Shown here in pieces: positions 7,247 to 16,269 of a DNA stretch of 24,930 nucleotides. The notes beneath the pieces are model-generated. The model made no database searches and was not told where the DNA came from. It worked only from the letters and a program-made list of their open reading frames with translations. A program made the position numbers and the translations under genes. The stretch is taken from the IMG/VR virus record IMGVR_UViG_3300037141_000023, positions 1 to 24,930 of that record, one strand, 5' to 3'. The DNA is from a virus. Position 1 is the stretch's first letter, and every line of letters begins with the position of its first letter.

Positions 7247-9618
7247 TACTTACCGCCTGTAAACGTTTTACGCACCACGTCTACCGTGTCAACAACGGGG
7301 TTGTGCTCTTCACCGTGCCCGTCTTGGTGCTCGGCGCCGGGTATGACGTGCTGCCTAACAACATCAATCGGGTTCTGACCACCACTCACTACGCCGCGTC
7401 CTTTATAGACTTCATAACCTTCTGGAATAGAGCGAACCGCGCTGGGGTGCCCGTCTTCCAGCACCATATTCTGCGCCTTCTGCAATTGTATCTGAAGTTC
7501 TATAGGTGTCCACTTCTGCGCCTTTGCTGAGTCGCGGGCTATCTGCGCAAGACCGTCGTAACGATCTTGCATGTCCGGCGTAAAACCAAGCTCGTAGTTG
7601 TTATTCCGCGCCTGCTGGTCGTTCATCAGCCCGTTGATGATCCCGGTTATCTTGGCGGCGGCTGCCGAGCGCTGTTTCTGCGCCTGGTCAAAGTTGGCTT
7701 TCTTTTGTCCGAACATGTTAAGGATCGCTGGATGCACTGGGATATGCATGTCAAACGGCCCCGCTGCCATGTGGTTTTCCTGGTTCACCATAGGGTACCG
7801 GCCGAATGTTTGCGGAACGTCCCAAACCACGCTGTTACCCTGGTCAGAGATCGCCAGCGCGGCGTCCTTAAGACTGGCTGCGCGCCTTGGATTGATGAGC
7901 CCCTTGGCCTCGGCTTGGGTTACCTGGCGGGTTAAGTGCTGCCCGAGCTCGACTATGGACCCCATGTTCTGGATAGCGTCGATGTCCGCGTAGCCCTTCA
8001 TCTGCGTAATGATGTGGTACGCTTCGCCGTCGGCGCTTAAAATGGCTGCTTTCTTTTGGGCTTTATTTACCGCAGCCGTAGACGCGCCCTTGATAAAGTG
8101 GTTGGCCTGCGCTGGCGTGAGGACACCCGCTGCCTGGGCGGCAAGCGCCTTCTTCTCGACGCTACCATGTAGCGCTTTTATCTGGTCTGCGTTAGCCTCG
8201 GGGTTCTGGTTTAAGTCGGCTATCTGGCGCGTGTCCGCGAATAGTTCCATTTGCTTAACCGCGTTCATGCTGCGATCTTGTAACCGCTGTTCGCGCCGCG
8301 CGTCTGACTGCTCGCGCCGCGCTTCCATCTCGGCTTCGTGACGCGCTTGTTTGGCCGCGGTCGCTATCGCGTTTCGGTTGGTGGTTGCCTCACCATAAGC
8401 CGTTCTAAGGTTGCTTATACGCGCATCGCGGTTAGCTATGTACTGGTTCTGCACCTCTTCCGGTATGCTTTTGTCCGCAAGTTTCCCCGCCACGTCTGTT
8501 TCGACGTTCTTAATCGCGCTCAGGATATGAAGCTGCGCGCCTTGCTGGTAGCGATCGCTACCCGCGTTTACTTTGATCTCACTATGAAGCTTGGCTACTT
8601 CGTTGTCCTCGTGCAGATTCATATGCTTAAGGTGCTGCCCGAGTTCCGTGCCGTACTGCCGCATATCTACGCTGGCCGAATCTAGTAGCCCTATTTTGGC
8701 CGTCGCGTCCATCGGTCCTAGCTCGTCGTTGGCTATCGCGTTGCCGATATTACGCGCATACGCTACGCGCCCTTCCATAACTTTTGTTTTCTCTTCCGGC
8801 GTGGCGTCGTACGGTACTCGCGGCGCGCTCTCCAATAGTTTCTGACCAAGGGTTACCGGTAGACCGCGCACTTGCTGAGCGGCTTTCAGCGCCTCCACTG
8901 GTAGTGCAGTGGCCGAGCCCTTCAGCGCGTTACTTGCGATGGCCATGATATCGCTGCCCTGCTTAAGCATCTCTTCCGGCGTGCCGGTCATAGACGAGAT
9001 CTCAGCGGCTGCCTTTAGCGGGACGCCCTCGACAAACGCTTGCGACTGGGCGTGCTGCTTGCCCTGCATCCAACTATACGCAGCCTTGTTCTCCGACAAA
9101 GCGCTAGCATCGATGCCCGCCTCTAGCTTGTTACGCGCGGCAAGCTGCGTACTGTTCCCCTTTGCGTCGTTGTACTGCTGGTCGAACATGCCGAGCGTGA
9201 GATCTCTAGCCTGCTCGTGGTAGTCTTTTAAATCCGCGACTGCCTGCGCGGGGTTATCCGCGTTCTTGGATTGCAGGTCCATGCGCTTCTGGTAGGCGAC
9301 GCTGGCGTATTGAGAGTTGCCCTCTTCCGCGCCCTGGTCGGCTTGCAACGTGGCTTGCTGAGCGGCTTTGTGCGCCACGTCATTAAGATGGCGCGTGATC
9401 TCACCACCAATAGCTGACCCTAAATACGGTGCCTGTTTGGTAAACGGTTCGAGTATCGCGTTTAGCTTCGTGAGCTTCGATTGCCCTATCTGTTGGCGCA
9501 CGTCGCCAATATCTTTGGCCAGTGACCTAAAAGTTTCGCCCGGCGCGTTGTTAATCCCCGGCGTGCCGACTGCCAGGTTTGGTATTGAGCCTTCGCTGTA
9601 TGGTTTTATCTCTACCAT
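7246..9618 (-). CDS. gp15-like internal virion (ejection) protein
   Basis: This 790-aa protein is close in length to T7 gp15 (747 aa). It is almost entirely charged, alpha-helical sequence rich in Ala, Gln and Lys, with coiled-coil-like stretches such as QARHEAEMEARREQSDARR in the middle. It has no signal peptide or membrane segment. Such proteins form part of the internal core and then the trans-envelope conduit for DNA. The order gp13/gp14-like, this gene, then the gp16-like gene matches T7. The ATG at 9618 follows the upstream TAA directly, with AGG about nine bases before it. The assignment rests on order, size and composition more than on a diagnostic motif. Confidence 0.72.
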   Translation of the reverse strand: MVEIKPYSEGSIPNLAVGTPGINNAPGETFRSLAKDIGDVRQQIGQSKLTKLNAILEPFTKQAPYLGSAIGGEITRHLNDVAHKAAQQATLQADQGAEEGNSQYASVAYQKRMDLQSKNADNPAQAVADLKDYHEQARDLTLGMFDQQYNDAKGNSTQLAARNKLEAGIDASALSENKAAYSWMQGKQHAQSQAFVEGVPLKAAAEISSMTGTPEEMLKQGSDIMAIASNALKGSATALPVEALKAAQQVRGLPVTLGQKLLESAPRVPYDATPEEKTKVMEGRVAYARNIGNAIANDELGPMDATAKIGLLDSASVDMRQYGTELGQHLKHMNLHEDNEVAKLHSEIKVNAGSDRYQQGAQLHILSAIKNVETDVAGKLADKSIPEEVQNQYIANRDARISNLRTAYGEATTNRNAIATAAKQARHEAEMEARREQSDARREQRLQDRSMNAVKQMELFADTRQIADLNQNPEANADQIKALHGSVEKKALAAQAAGVLTPAQANHFIKGASTAAVNKAQKKAAILSADGEAYHIITQMKGYADIDAIQNMGSIVELGQHLTRQVTQAEAKGLINPRRAASLKDAALAISDQGNSVVWDVPQTFGRYPMVNQENHMAAGPFDMHIPVHPAILNMFGQKKANFDQAQKQRSAAAAKITGIINGLMNDQQARNNNYELGFTPDMQDRYDGLAQIARDSAKAQKWTPIELQIQLQKAQNMVLEDGHPSAVRSIPEGYEVYKGRGVVSGGQNPIDVVRQHVIPGAEHQDGHGEEHNPVVDTVDVVRKTFTGGK

Positions 9619-10185
9619 TTAGAAACCTAACGCCTTCATGATGGACGGTGTAGCGCCGGCAAGGATGCCGCCACCGAAACCGGCGCCCATACCAAGGAAT
9701 GACATCATCGCTTGTGTTTCCTCTTGCTGCTGCGTGATCTGGTTTTGCTGAGCGGCGATCTGGTTCTGACCTTCAGCCCCTAGAATATCTGACAATCCGG
9801 TTAACTGAGCCTGATTAGCCTGAGTTAATAACAAGCTCTGTTGTAGCGCGCCTTGCTGTTGGATCAAGCTAACTTGTTGCTCACCCTGCATACGCGTTTC
9901 GTTAAGCATGGTTAGCGGACTGCCCGTCTGTTCCACGCCGTTACTCGCGTATTGCTCGTCCTGGTTGCCGTAAGCCGTTTTCCACTGAATGGTAGCTTGG
10001 CTGGCTTCTACCTGCGCCTGCTCGAAAACGTCGCCGGCTTCCTGCGTCAGCGCGGTAGCCTGAGCCTGAGCCGATTGGTTCTGCAGGCTGGCGCCGATCA
10101 TGTTCGTGCCTTGCTGCAAGTTCAGCAAGGAGTTCTGCCCGCCGGCGTCGATTAAATTTCCTAAGCCTGCGCCCATCTCACCCAC
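9619..10185 (-). CDS. gp14-like internal virion protein
   Basis: The protein is about 188 aa and strikingly rich in Gln and Ala, with helical repeats (QQGTNMIGASLQNQSAQAQA; AQQNQITQQQEETQAMMSF) and a Gly-rich hydrophobic C-terminus (GMGAGFGGGILAG). The central motif YASNGVEQTGSPLTMLNETR matches a pattern common in gp14-type proteins (GV..GSPL..L...R). These proteins are ejected first and probably form an outer-membrane pore, which fits the hydrophobic end. The start may be GTG at 10185 or ATG at 10176; neither has a strong ribosome site, and both overlap the end of the gp13-like gene, suggesting coupling. Position and composition support the call. Confidence 0.72.
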   Translation of the reverse strand: MGEMGAGLGNLIDAGGQNSLLNLQQGTNMIGASLQNQSAQAQATALTQEAGDVFEQAQVEASQATIQWKTAYGNQDEQYASNGVEQTGSPLTMLNETRMQGEQQVSLIQQQGALQQSLLLTQANQAQLTGLSDILGAEGQNQIAAQQNQITQQQEETQAMMSFLGMGAGFGGGILAGATPSIMKALGF

Positions 10186-10604
10186 TTCTTGTATTCAGTG
10201 CCAGTATAGCCCTCACAACTAAAACCCAACGCGGTCATCCACCTATTAACCTGGTAGCGGTTAACGCTGGCGGTTTCCGCGCGATCACACCAATCTTTCC
10301 TCAAGACGTGCTCGAGGAACCTCCTGGCCAGTTTGTGAAAAACTTTCGGGTGCTTCTGTATCCCGGTCTTCTCGGGGATGACGAAGACTTCCGCTACCCC
10401 AGGGCTCGACTCGAGAAACCCGCCGACAAACAAGACCTGACCGTCACGTCTCACCGTGCCGCAGAAAGCGCGGTCAGTGTTAGCGGCGTTTAACGACGCC
10501 ATCTTATCCGCCATCTCAAGCGCTACGCCTTGCTCACCGACGAACTTAAACCCGTCGAAGTCGAGAAACTTAAATGGAGTTACCTCGGTTCTAAGGGGGT
10601 GCAC
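10161..10604 (-). CDS. gp13-like protein with GNAT-like fold
   Basis: The start is GTG at 10604, supported by AGAGGGG about seven bases upstream inside the end of tail tubular B (14-nt overlap). The 147-aa sequence has the layout of a GNAT-like domain: a helix at 27-40, strands around QVLFVGGF (56-63) and AEVFVIPE (71-78), a helix at 86-103, and a terminal NRYQVNRWMTALGFSCEG block where GNAT proteins place the final helix and GF strand. T7 gp13 and relatives (DUF2833) share this layout and position and are needed for virion morphogenesis. The usual acetyl-CoA loop (Q/RxxGxG/A) is not seen, so enzyme activity is doubtful. The stop is TAG. Confidence 0.65.
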   Translation of the reverse strand: MHPLRTEVTPFKFLDFDGFKFVGEQGVALEMADKMASLNAANTDRAFCGTVRRDGQVLFVGGFLESSPGVAEVFVIPEKTGIQKHPKVFHKLARRFLEHVLRKDWCDRAETASVNRYQVNRWMTALGFSCEGYTGTEYKKWVRWAQA

Positions 10605-13251
10605 TCTTGTACCCCTCTACATCTAGGCCGAGGACGCAGCACCGCGTGGGGTCTTGCTGCACTACCACAACTTCTTTTACGCCGAGGTCGTACTGATCCC
10701 AGTTCACGGTATCGACTACGCCAGTAAACGGCTGCGCAGGCGTGCCCGCTGCTTGCCCAGCGGGTCTGAAATAAATCTCTTGCAGGTCGTAATCAGACGT
10801 ACCAACCTTGCCACCAAAGGAAGTATCAAACCTCGGGCGAATCCTGTTGACTATGCGCGGCTTGTTGGTGCCCGGTCCTGAAGACGTGAGGAACGCCAGG
10901 TTCTGCGTAGCGAGACGCCCGGTGTAGGAGAAGCCGAAGTTTGCCACGCTTACGTAGTATTCAAGCGTCGCTACGCCGGTAGCCGACACGGTGACCGCTG
11001 GGTGAGCGCCGCCGTCTGCTTGAACGTTTATCGTCTGCCCAGCAAATAGCTGCAGGTTTACCACTTGGTTAACGGCGAAGTACCATGAGCCAGCGGCAAT
11101 CGGGGTTAAGCTGTCGAAGTTCACCAATACGTCGGCGGTAACCGTGGTGCTGTTCACGTACGCGGTGATTCGCGCCTGCCCGGTAAACGCGCCGCCGGCA
11201 CCCAGGTTTTTCCAGACTTGAGAGCCCACGTCGGCTGGTTGGAAAACCGCCGCGCTGGCTGTCAAGGTTATGCACGCGCCAGTTGTGGCGCTTGGCGTCA
11301 TGGTGGCGCCGGCGGCCAGCCCCCGTGCGGTGCCGTTGTAATTTAGCGCCATGTCGAGGTAGCACAGTCCCTTAGCCGCTTCCCAGCATGAGTTAGCCCA
11401 AAGCTGGTCGTCGGCGTACTTCGCTGCGTCGCCCGAGCCCCCAGACCAAAACGTCCGACGCAAAGGTAGCTGAGTCGGGATCGACATAACCTCGACGGTG
11501 TTCACTACTTGGGCGCTGATCGTGCGCTGGACCGTCATGTAGAGGCGGTCGTAGCCGCTTGATTCGCGTATGGAACAAATGTCTATTACTTGCCCACCGC
11601 CCCCGACGTAATGGCGCGCCCAGGCGCCCACGTAGCTGTCTACCGCGGTTGCCACCAAGTCTTTTGAATCGGTGTTAGTGAAGGTGAAGGAGAGCAAAAC
11701 CCCGTCGGCGCGCAGTACGAAAATTACCTCCGGAACGCCCTTGACATGGCAAAGCTTGATGAAAGGCGACTCCTTACCAAAGTGCTCTGAGTCCTTGTTC
11801 ATGTCGAGCGGCACGAAAGCGCTTGAATAAAAATTGAATTGCAGCGCGCGTAGCTTCTTTTGGTTGGCGTCAACGAACATAAGACTTTGGTTAATCGCCA
11901 CGGGCTGCACATTGGCAGCGCCCTGAATCGTGGAGAGCTCCCCGATAGCCGTTGGGTTTGGTGGCTGCCCTGTTTGAGCGCCGTAAGCTTGCTGCACAGC
12001 GGTATTACCAAGTAGCGACAACATGCCGCCAAACGGCTTCACTTCTAAGATCGCGTCGATCTCGCCGTTGATGGGTGAGAATTGGTAGGCGTACGCCATA
12101 TCGTCGGTAGCGCCGGTTGAAAAGTCGTCGTAGTTGGTTTGCGTGCCGGGGGTGTATCCGCTACCCGAGCCGGCGCCAGGCAGCCGAGAAGCCCACAAGC
12201 CCATCGGGTTTAACCGCGAGTTAACGTAGCACAGGCGCCCGTCTGGGGTGAAGCAAACGCCGCGCGGGAAGTTGTTGACCAGCTTAACCGTGCCGCCACT
12301 TGAGTATGAGTGGTATCTGGTTGTGTCAAGGGGGTTGCCGGCGGTGTCCTCAAGCGAAAACGTAGTGCTGGTCAGGTTCGCCACGATATAGTTGTTGCCT
12401 GCTAGCTGTTTCATGGACCCGCTACCAAGCCCATAAATCTGGATCACGTTGCCGTTTGCCAAGCCCGTGGTCGACGCAACCGTCACGACACCGGGGAGCG
12501 CTCGGGTAATCCCGGTTATGGCGTAAGTGGTGCCACCGGTAAAAGGATCGTTTGTGCGGCTGAACGTGTTGATCGCCCAGCTAGCAAACGCGCTGCGCAC
12601 TAGTTTTTCAGGCGCGTAGTTTTGATTGACGATGTAACCGACGTCGGCAGTTTGCGCCCAGCGAAGCAGCGGGAGGTCAGGAAGTAAATAGGGCGTGGCA
12701 AGCGTGTAAACCGACGCCACGGTGCCGTTAGCGGTCCAAGCCGTGTACGTAGTCGAATCGACGTTATTACCAAATTGGTCTTGAAGCTGGAACGTGTTGG
12801 TCGTCTGGCCCGCCACGGTGTAGAGACGCCCGTTAACCTGCTGCATACCCCATACGCCTGAAATATAGACTTGTTGCCCGTTTGAGTAACCGTGCGCGGT
12901 AGCGGTGACGACTGCGGGGTTCGCTTGGGTGACACCGGATATGGTGACAGGCGAGTTTAGTATGAGCCCGCCGTTACGGTAAAACCGCATGGTGCTGTCG
13001 GTTATCTCAATAACGATCGCGTCTAGCGCGCTGAACTGCCACGGCATTAAATACGCGGTGGCGTTCGCATTGGTGGTCGCGCAAAGCTGGTTACCTGTGC
13101 GGTAATCCGCGGGCCCTTGCGGCTGAATAATAAAGTTCTGGCACCAGGTAAGCGACTTGGCGTAACCGGGGTCGTCTGTGCGTGCTGCCATGAGCGGCGA
13201 TTTTTCACCGCCTGAAAAGTCTATCAGTGACGGGCTAGCGCGCTCTGCCAT
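10591..13251 (-). CDS. Tail tubular protein B (T7 gp12-like nozzle)
   Basis: This 886-aa protein (T7 gp12 is 794 aa) opens with SLIDFSGGEKSPLMAARTD and a TWCQNFIIQPQGPADYRTG segment, both hallmarks of podovirus tail tubular B proteins (FsgGe.sp....R.D...Y...l....N....p.G....R.G). Two beta modules of the type often annotated as FCCH-like sit at about residues 102-178 (VTISGVTQANPAVVTATAHG) and 243-324 (YAITGITRALPGVVTVAST). A later beta module lies near 670-740. The protein should form the hexameric tail nozzle. It directly follows tail tubular A (ATG at 13251 next to its TAA) and overlaps the gp13-like gene. The stop is TAG. Confidence 0.87.
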   Translation of the reverse strand: MAERASPSLIDFSGGEKSPLMAARTDDPGYAKSLTWCQNFIIQPQGPADYRTGNQLCATTNANATAYLMPWQFSALDAIVIEITDSTMRFYRNGGLILNSPVTISGVTQANPAVVTATAHGYSNGQQVYISGVWGMQQVNGRLYTVAGQTTNTFQLQDQFGNNVDSTTYTAWTANGTVASVYTLATPYLLPDLPLLRWAQTADVGYIVNQNYAPEKLVRSAFASWAINTFSRTNDPFTGGTTYAITGITRALPGVVTVASTTGLANGNVIQIYGLGSGSMKQLAGNNYIVANLTSTTFSLEDTAGNPLDTTRYHSYSSGGTVKLVNNFPRGVCFTPDGRLCYVNSRLNPMGLWASRLPGAGSGSGYTPGTQTNYDDFSTGATDDMAYAYQFSPINGEIDAILEVKPFGGMLSLLGNTAVQQAYGAQTGQPPNPTAIGELSTIQGAANVQPVAINQSLMFVDANQKKLRALQFNFYSSAFVPLDMNKDSEHFGKESPFIKLCHVKGVPEVIFVLRADGVLLSFTFTNTDSKDLVATAVDSYVGAWARHYVGGGGQVIDICSIRESSGYDRLYMTVQRTISAQVVNTVEVMSIPTQLPLRRTFWSGGSGDAAKYADDQLWANSCWEAAKGLCYLDMALNYNGTARGLAAGATMTPSATTGACITLTASAAVFQPADVGSQVWKNLGAGGAFTGQARITAYVNSTTVTADVLVNFDSLTPIAAGSWYFAVNQVVNLQLFAGQTINVQADGGAHPAVTVSATGVATLEYYVSVANFGFSYTGRLATQNLAFLTSSGPGTNKPRIVNRIRPRFDTSFGGKVGTSDYDLQEIYFRPAGQAAGTPAQPFTGVVDTVNWDQYDLGVKEVVVVQQDPTRCCVLGLDVEGYKSAPP

Positions 13252-13953
13252 TTAGAAAAACCCGCCCCAGTCGTCGGACCCGGTTAAGCGCCCCGCGCGA
13301 ATCGGATCAGGTTGCACCCACGTAATTGGGTTCTCTTGGCAGTTCGCGCCAATGGCGAGCTTAAGCGACTCTTCGTAAAACTCGGTAAGCGCCCCCACCA
13401 TTTGGGTGTTGCCGGTTACGGGGAAGCACAAAGCGATAGCGAGCTTATACACCAAGACGTCGATAAACAGCGGGTCGTAATCAGAGATCGCCGTATCATC
13501 GGAAACATAGAGGATGTCAATTGACGGTATCGGCACCGGCGGGCATACCTGCACCGGCTGCTGATATATAACCGCAGGACCGAGCGCCGGCTGAAATGGG
13601 TTTGTCAGGACGTTGCGGCCCTGAACCTTATAGAAAATTTTGCAATAGTCGTTGTAGACGTCCCAACCAATTTGGCACAGTCTGAGCAGGTTATTCGGAA
13701 AAGCGTAGGTATATAGCTGCGCGAGCCCGTCCATGCTGATGATCGGTGCCGCTTCGGTGAGCGTGACCACGCCTCGCACGGTGGCGAAGTTCCACGGTTC
13801 TTGACGCAGAAGCGATCGCCGCTCTTGGTCGTAAACCATGTTGCCCGCGCGAGCCGCGGGGCTGTTTAGGTCGTCGAGCGAGGTTATCGGTTTAGCGTAG
13901 AGTTTCGATAGCGCCAGATTTACCAGGTCCAGCGGTACCCCCGGCGCCGCCAC
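13252..13953 (-). CDS. Tail tubular protein A (T7 gp11-like head-tail adaptor)
   Basis: The protein is 233 aa (T7 gp11 is 196). The N-terminal half carries the family pattern: DLVNLALSKLYAKPITSLDD, NSPAARAGNMVYDQERRSLL, RQEPWNFATVRG, and a YTYAFPNNLLRLC segment. It forms the dodecameric ring between portal and nozzle. The start is GTG at 13953, three bases after the TAA of the preceding gene, with only a weak ribosome site, so translation is probably coupled. It lies directly upstream of tail tubular B, as in T7. The C-terminal 40 residues (NPITWVQPDPIRAGRL) are also typical. Confidence 0.85.
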   Translation of the reverse strand: MAAPGVPLDLVNLALSKLYAKPITSLDDLNSPAARAGNMVYDQERRSLLRQEPWNFATVRGVVTLTEAAPIISMDGLAQLYTYAFPNNLLRLCQIGWDVYNDYCKIFYKVQGRNVLTNPFQPALGPAVIYQQPVQVCPPVPIPSIDILYVSDDTAISDYDPLFIDVLVYKLAIALCFPVTGNTQMVGALTEFYEESLKLAIGANCQENPITWVQPDPIRAGRLTGSDDWGGFF

Positions 13954-13956
13954 GGC

Positions 13957-14604
13957 TTAGCTTTCGCCAAAAATATCGAGCCCGTTAATCACGACGTCGG
14001 CGGCCCCAGTGGTCGCTGGAACGCTAATCTTAACGTCCAGGGCCCCTGTGGTAGTTTGGGTTTCGGAAGCGCTGAGCCCGTTTAACAAAGCTGCGTTGGC
14101 GTACCCACCAATGTTTAATTGCTGGGTGTTGAGCCCGGTTGGGTAAATCTCAAAATCTATGCAGAAGTCTTTGGCGTTTGACGCCGCGTTTAACAGCGCA
14201 ATGGTGGCAGTGCCGAACACTAAGTTAATTACTTTGGTGTTGCCGTTAGCGGCGCACTTGCCGTAAACCCTGCCGCGCAATACGCGGGCGTCGCCTTGCA
14301 CCGGGGTTGCCTTGGTTGAGAAGGTGTAAGCCGGCAGGGTCTGCCCAGCCACCACCGTAGCGGTAGTAAGAGACGAAAGCGGCGTAAGCAGCGCGTATAT
14401 TTGCCCGATAGCGAGGTGCTGCTGAGCGATACCGCCAAGCGGGCCTCCCCCCATGTGCAGCGTTACCTTGCGGTAAAAGTGCGCGTTAGCCCTGAACGCT
14501 TGCTCGTTAGACGCGTTAATCTGCCCGTTGGTTTGGAGTTGCGCGAGAGCCGGGCTCATGGAGCTTATAAGGCTAAGAATCGCGGCTGCTAGTGCTCGTT
14601 TCAT
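13957..14604 (-). CDS. Signal-peptide beta-sandwich protein, probable virion or fibre-type protein
   Basis: This 215-aa protein begins with a clear Sec signal peptide, residues 1-21 (MKRALAAAILSLISS, ending in PALA before QLQ). The ATG at 14604 has AAAGGA six to seven bases upstream. The mature part has a segment VLRGRVYGKCAANGNTKVIN (about 108-127), then LVFGTATIALLN and alternating beta strands to a DVVINGLDIFGES end. A G.v.g....NgN.K.i.l.fG pattern is common in jelly-roll domains of phage fibre and decoration proteins. It sits between the capsid unit and tail tubular A, immediately after a hairpin. It might be a head or tail decoration or a secreted adhesin; which one is not decided by sequence. 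Confidence 0.65.
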   Translation of the reverse strand: MKRALAAAILSLISSMSPALAQLQTNGQINASNEQAFRANAHFYRKVTLHMGGGPLGGIAQQHLAIGQIYALLTPLSSLTTATVVAGQTLPAYTFSTKATPVQGDARVLRGRVYGKCAANGNTKVINLVFGTATIALLNAASNAKDFCIDFEIYPTGLNTQQLNIGGYANAALLNGLSASETQTTTGALDVKISVPATTGAADVVINGLDIFGES

Positions 14605-14621
14605 TGTCTTTCCTTTTAGAA

Positions 14622-14641
14622 AGCCGGGGTTACCCCCGGCT
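14622..14641 (-). terminator. GC-rich hairpin after the capsid unit
   Basis: Arms AGCCGGGG (14622-14629) and CCCCGGCT (14634-14641) form a perfect 8-bp stem with a 4-base loop. On the minus strand the hairpin is followed by TTCTAAAAGG, a weak U-tract; on the plus strand it is followed by GTTTTT. It may thus be a leaky terminator or an mRNA-stabilising stem for late transcripts. Its place, after capsid and head protein and before the tail tubular genes, matches Tphi of T7. The Shine-Dalgarno of the next gene starts just downstream. Confidence 0.65.
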
Positions 14642-14661
14642 GTTTTTCGACTCTTCTAGTC

Positions 14662-15171
14662 CTATTGCGAACGGGACAGCTTGCCGCGTACCGTCATGAG
14701 GATTTGTGCAACGCCTGCAGCGGTAACCGCAGTCGCTACCAAGTCATAACGGGCTTTCTTTGTGGTGATCGTGTCGCCCGCCAGTTCCCAGACTCTTTGC
14801 TTAGTCTGAGCGTGGGTGAGCGCCAGCATCAAATCGAACGGTGCTAACTTGGTGCTGCCAGCCGCCACGTTTTGGTGCAGCGAATAGCAGGCGATGGCCT
14901 TCGCGGTGCCAAGGTCGGAGTCGTACAAACCAACGCTTAGCGACGTGAAGTCGGCGTCAGCGTCGATCTCGCCCCATAACTCAGAGATGATCGCGCCAGC
15001 CGGAACGCCTTGCATGATGCAATAGGTTGATCCGTTGCCGTCAGTCGTAGGGATGGTGAAGTCCTTTTGGAAAATAAACGCTTCAATGCCGCCCTGTTCC
15101 AAGGCCCAATCTTCAGGCACCCCGTTTAGGTCTTCTGCTTGCCCCTTGTAGGGGAAATAGTTTTTGCTCAC
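14662..15171 (-). CDS. Small head protein following capsid, possible decoration protein
   Basis: The start is GTG at 15171 with AGGAG eight bases upstream. The 169-aa product starts MSKNYFPYKGQAEDL and is predicted mostly beta: FIFQKDFTIPTTDGNGSTYC, VPAGAIISELWGEID, LSVGLYDSDLGTAKAIACYS. A central pattern of a beta-sandwich with SVGLYD-type strands is common in head proteins that follow capsid genes. It has no signal peptide. It shares a transcription unit with the capsid gene, between the 16245-16273 promoter and the 14622-14641 hairpin, which fits a protein needed in high copy. The stop is TAG, followed two codons later by another TAG. The exact function is not recognised. Confidence 0.6.
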   Translation of the reverse strand: MSKNYFPYKGQAEDLNGVPEDWALEQGGIEAFIFQKDFTIPTTDGNGSTYCIMQGVPAGAIISELWGEIDADADFTSLSVGLYDSDLGTAKAIACYSLHQNVAAGSTKLAPFDLMLALTHAQTKQRVWELAGDTITTKKARYDLVATAVTAAGVAQILMTVRGKLSRSQ

Positions 15172-15204
15172 TTGTTTAGCTCCTATAAGCTCTTGGGATG
15201 CGCC

Positions 15205-16116
15205 TTAGTAGGCTTGGGTAGTGATTGCCTGAACGCGAGGGCCTTCCATACGGACCACGCCCATTTGACCTTCAGCGGTGATTTGGGTTGTTCTCCACAC
15301 GTTCTCCAATTGCTGGATAACGCGCACTTCCCAGGCTTTCTGCAACCGAACCCGCAGACCGCCGGAAGCGACGGCAAAGCATGTACGAAGCGTGTTGACC
15401 ACTGGAAGCTGCGGAGTGGGCATGAGCGAACCAAAGACAACCACCTCAAAGTCACCGGCTCGGGTCAGCTTGCCGTTTTCAACGACGCGCTGTTCCACGT
15501 AGTCACGTGAGGTTAGGGTGCCTTCCTTCATCAGTTGTTGGTGCTCTTGCTCAGAGATGAACAAGCCCTTGCGCATTTGAGTCTGACCGCGTGAGTCTGT
15601 CTCAATTTCAGCGCCCTGGAAGTAAGCATCCAACTGCAAAATCGTTTCGTACGTGAAGCCTTGCGAGGCGTCAAGGGTCTTCACGCCATCAGTACCAGAG
15701 GTTACCGGTACGCTAGCGGCTCTACCTGTGTTGACGGTTGCGGTTAACGCGGTAACGCACAAGCGGTCGAACTTACGCTCAAGAGCTTGGATGCAACGCA
15801 TTGCGACGATGCTGTTAGGATCGGTGAGCATACGCTCGGCGTCCCATCGATCAATCCAGATCGGTACGCCGAAAGATTGACCCACCAATTGGCGGGTATC
15901 CCAAGGCATGTCGTCTGGGTTGATACGCGGTGACCTGGTATTCAAGTCTTGCGCTTCTACGGAGCCGACTCGGTTTTCCATCGAAAACTCGCCGGTTAAC
16001 TCTTTTAGCTCAACAAATGGGCGAAAACGCGCCTCTGTCTGTTGGGCCAGTTCAAACATGGTATCGGAAAACTGCGTAACGAGTACGTCAGCAATAGTTG
16101 CGCCAGTAGCGGCCAT
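15205..16116 (-). CDS. Major capsid protein
   Basis: This 303-aa protein has features of HK97-fold capsid proteins of BPP-1-like podoviruses. An N-terminal helix (TIADVLVTQFSDTMFELAQQ) leads to an E-loop-like region with SMENRVGSVEAQDLNTRSPR. A RWDAERMLTDPNSIVAMRC spine-like helix follows, then RKGLFISEQEHQQLMKEG and the beta-rich C-terminal part VRVIQQLENVWRTTQIT. It builds the icosahedral shell on the scaffold. The ATG at 16116 has GGAG eight bases upstream and a 120-base leader from a strong promoter. Its separation from the scaffold gene by 5.5 kb is unusual, because the two are normally adjacent. Confidence 0.85.
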   Translation of the reverse strand: MAATGATIADVLVTQFSDTMFELAQQTEARFRPFVELKELTGEFSMENRVGSVEAQDLNTRSPRINPDDMPWDTRQLVGQSFGVPIWIDRWDAERMLTDPNSIVAMRCIQALERKFDRLCVTALTATVNTGRAASVPVTSGTDGVKTLDASQGFTYETILQLDAYFQGAEIETDSRGQTQMRKGLFISEQEHQQLMKEGTLTSRDYVEQRVVENGKLTRAGDFEVVVFGSLMPTPQLPVVNTLRTCFAVASGGLRVRLQKAWEVRVIQQLENVWRTTQITAEGQMGVVRMEGPRVQAITTQAY

Positions 16117-16269
16117 AGGTGTTTCTCCAAAGAGGGACAGTGCGTATACAAAAGATGTATTTGGCTGTGATCTTTGGGGCGCTACCTGGGCTATCCCAGA
16201 CGTCTTACGGATTGCGGACCCCGCCGAGGGCTGCCCACGCGTTAGTTATATAACTAAAAGTTTTAACTG
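16117..16269 (-). promoter_or_regulatory. Capsid 5' leader, 153-base intergenic region
   Basis: This is the longest gap between accepted genes. Apart from the promoter and palindrome listed separately, it contains two small inverted repeats. One is CTGGG/CCCAG at 16186-16190 and 16195-16199 with a 4-base loop. The other is ATACA/TGTAT at 16146-16150 and 16156-16160 with a 5-base loop. These could fold in the mRNA leader. The capsid ribosome site GGAG lies close to the 3' end of the leader. I see no small gene in it. Confidence 0.55.
16242..16257. promoter_or_regulatory. Perfect 16-bp palindrome over the promoter -10 region
   Basis: TTAGTTATATAACTAA reads the same on both strands and covers the whole -10 hexamer and seven bases of the spacer. 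A dimeric regulator could bind here and block the polymerase, or the AT-rich dyad could simply aid melting. No cognate regulator gene is visible in the window. Confidence 0.5.

Noticed and set aside
13957-15171. In-frame continuity of the 169-aa head gene with the 215-aa gene across TAG codons
   Set aside because: The phase is shared, but two TAGs, a hairpin, a good ribosome site and a signal peptide at the second start show that these are separate genes.
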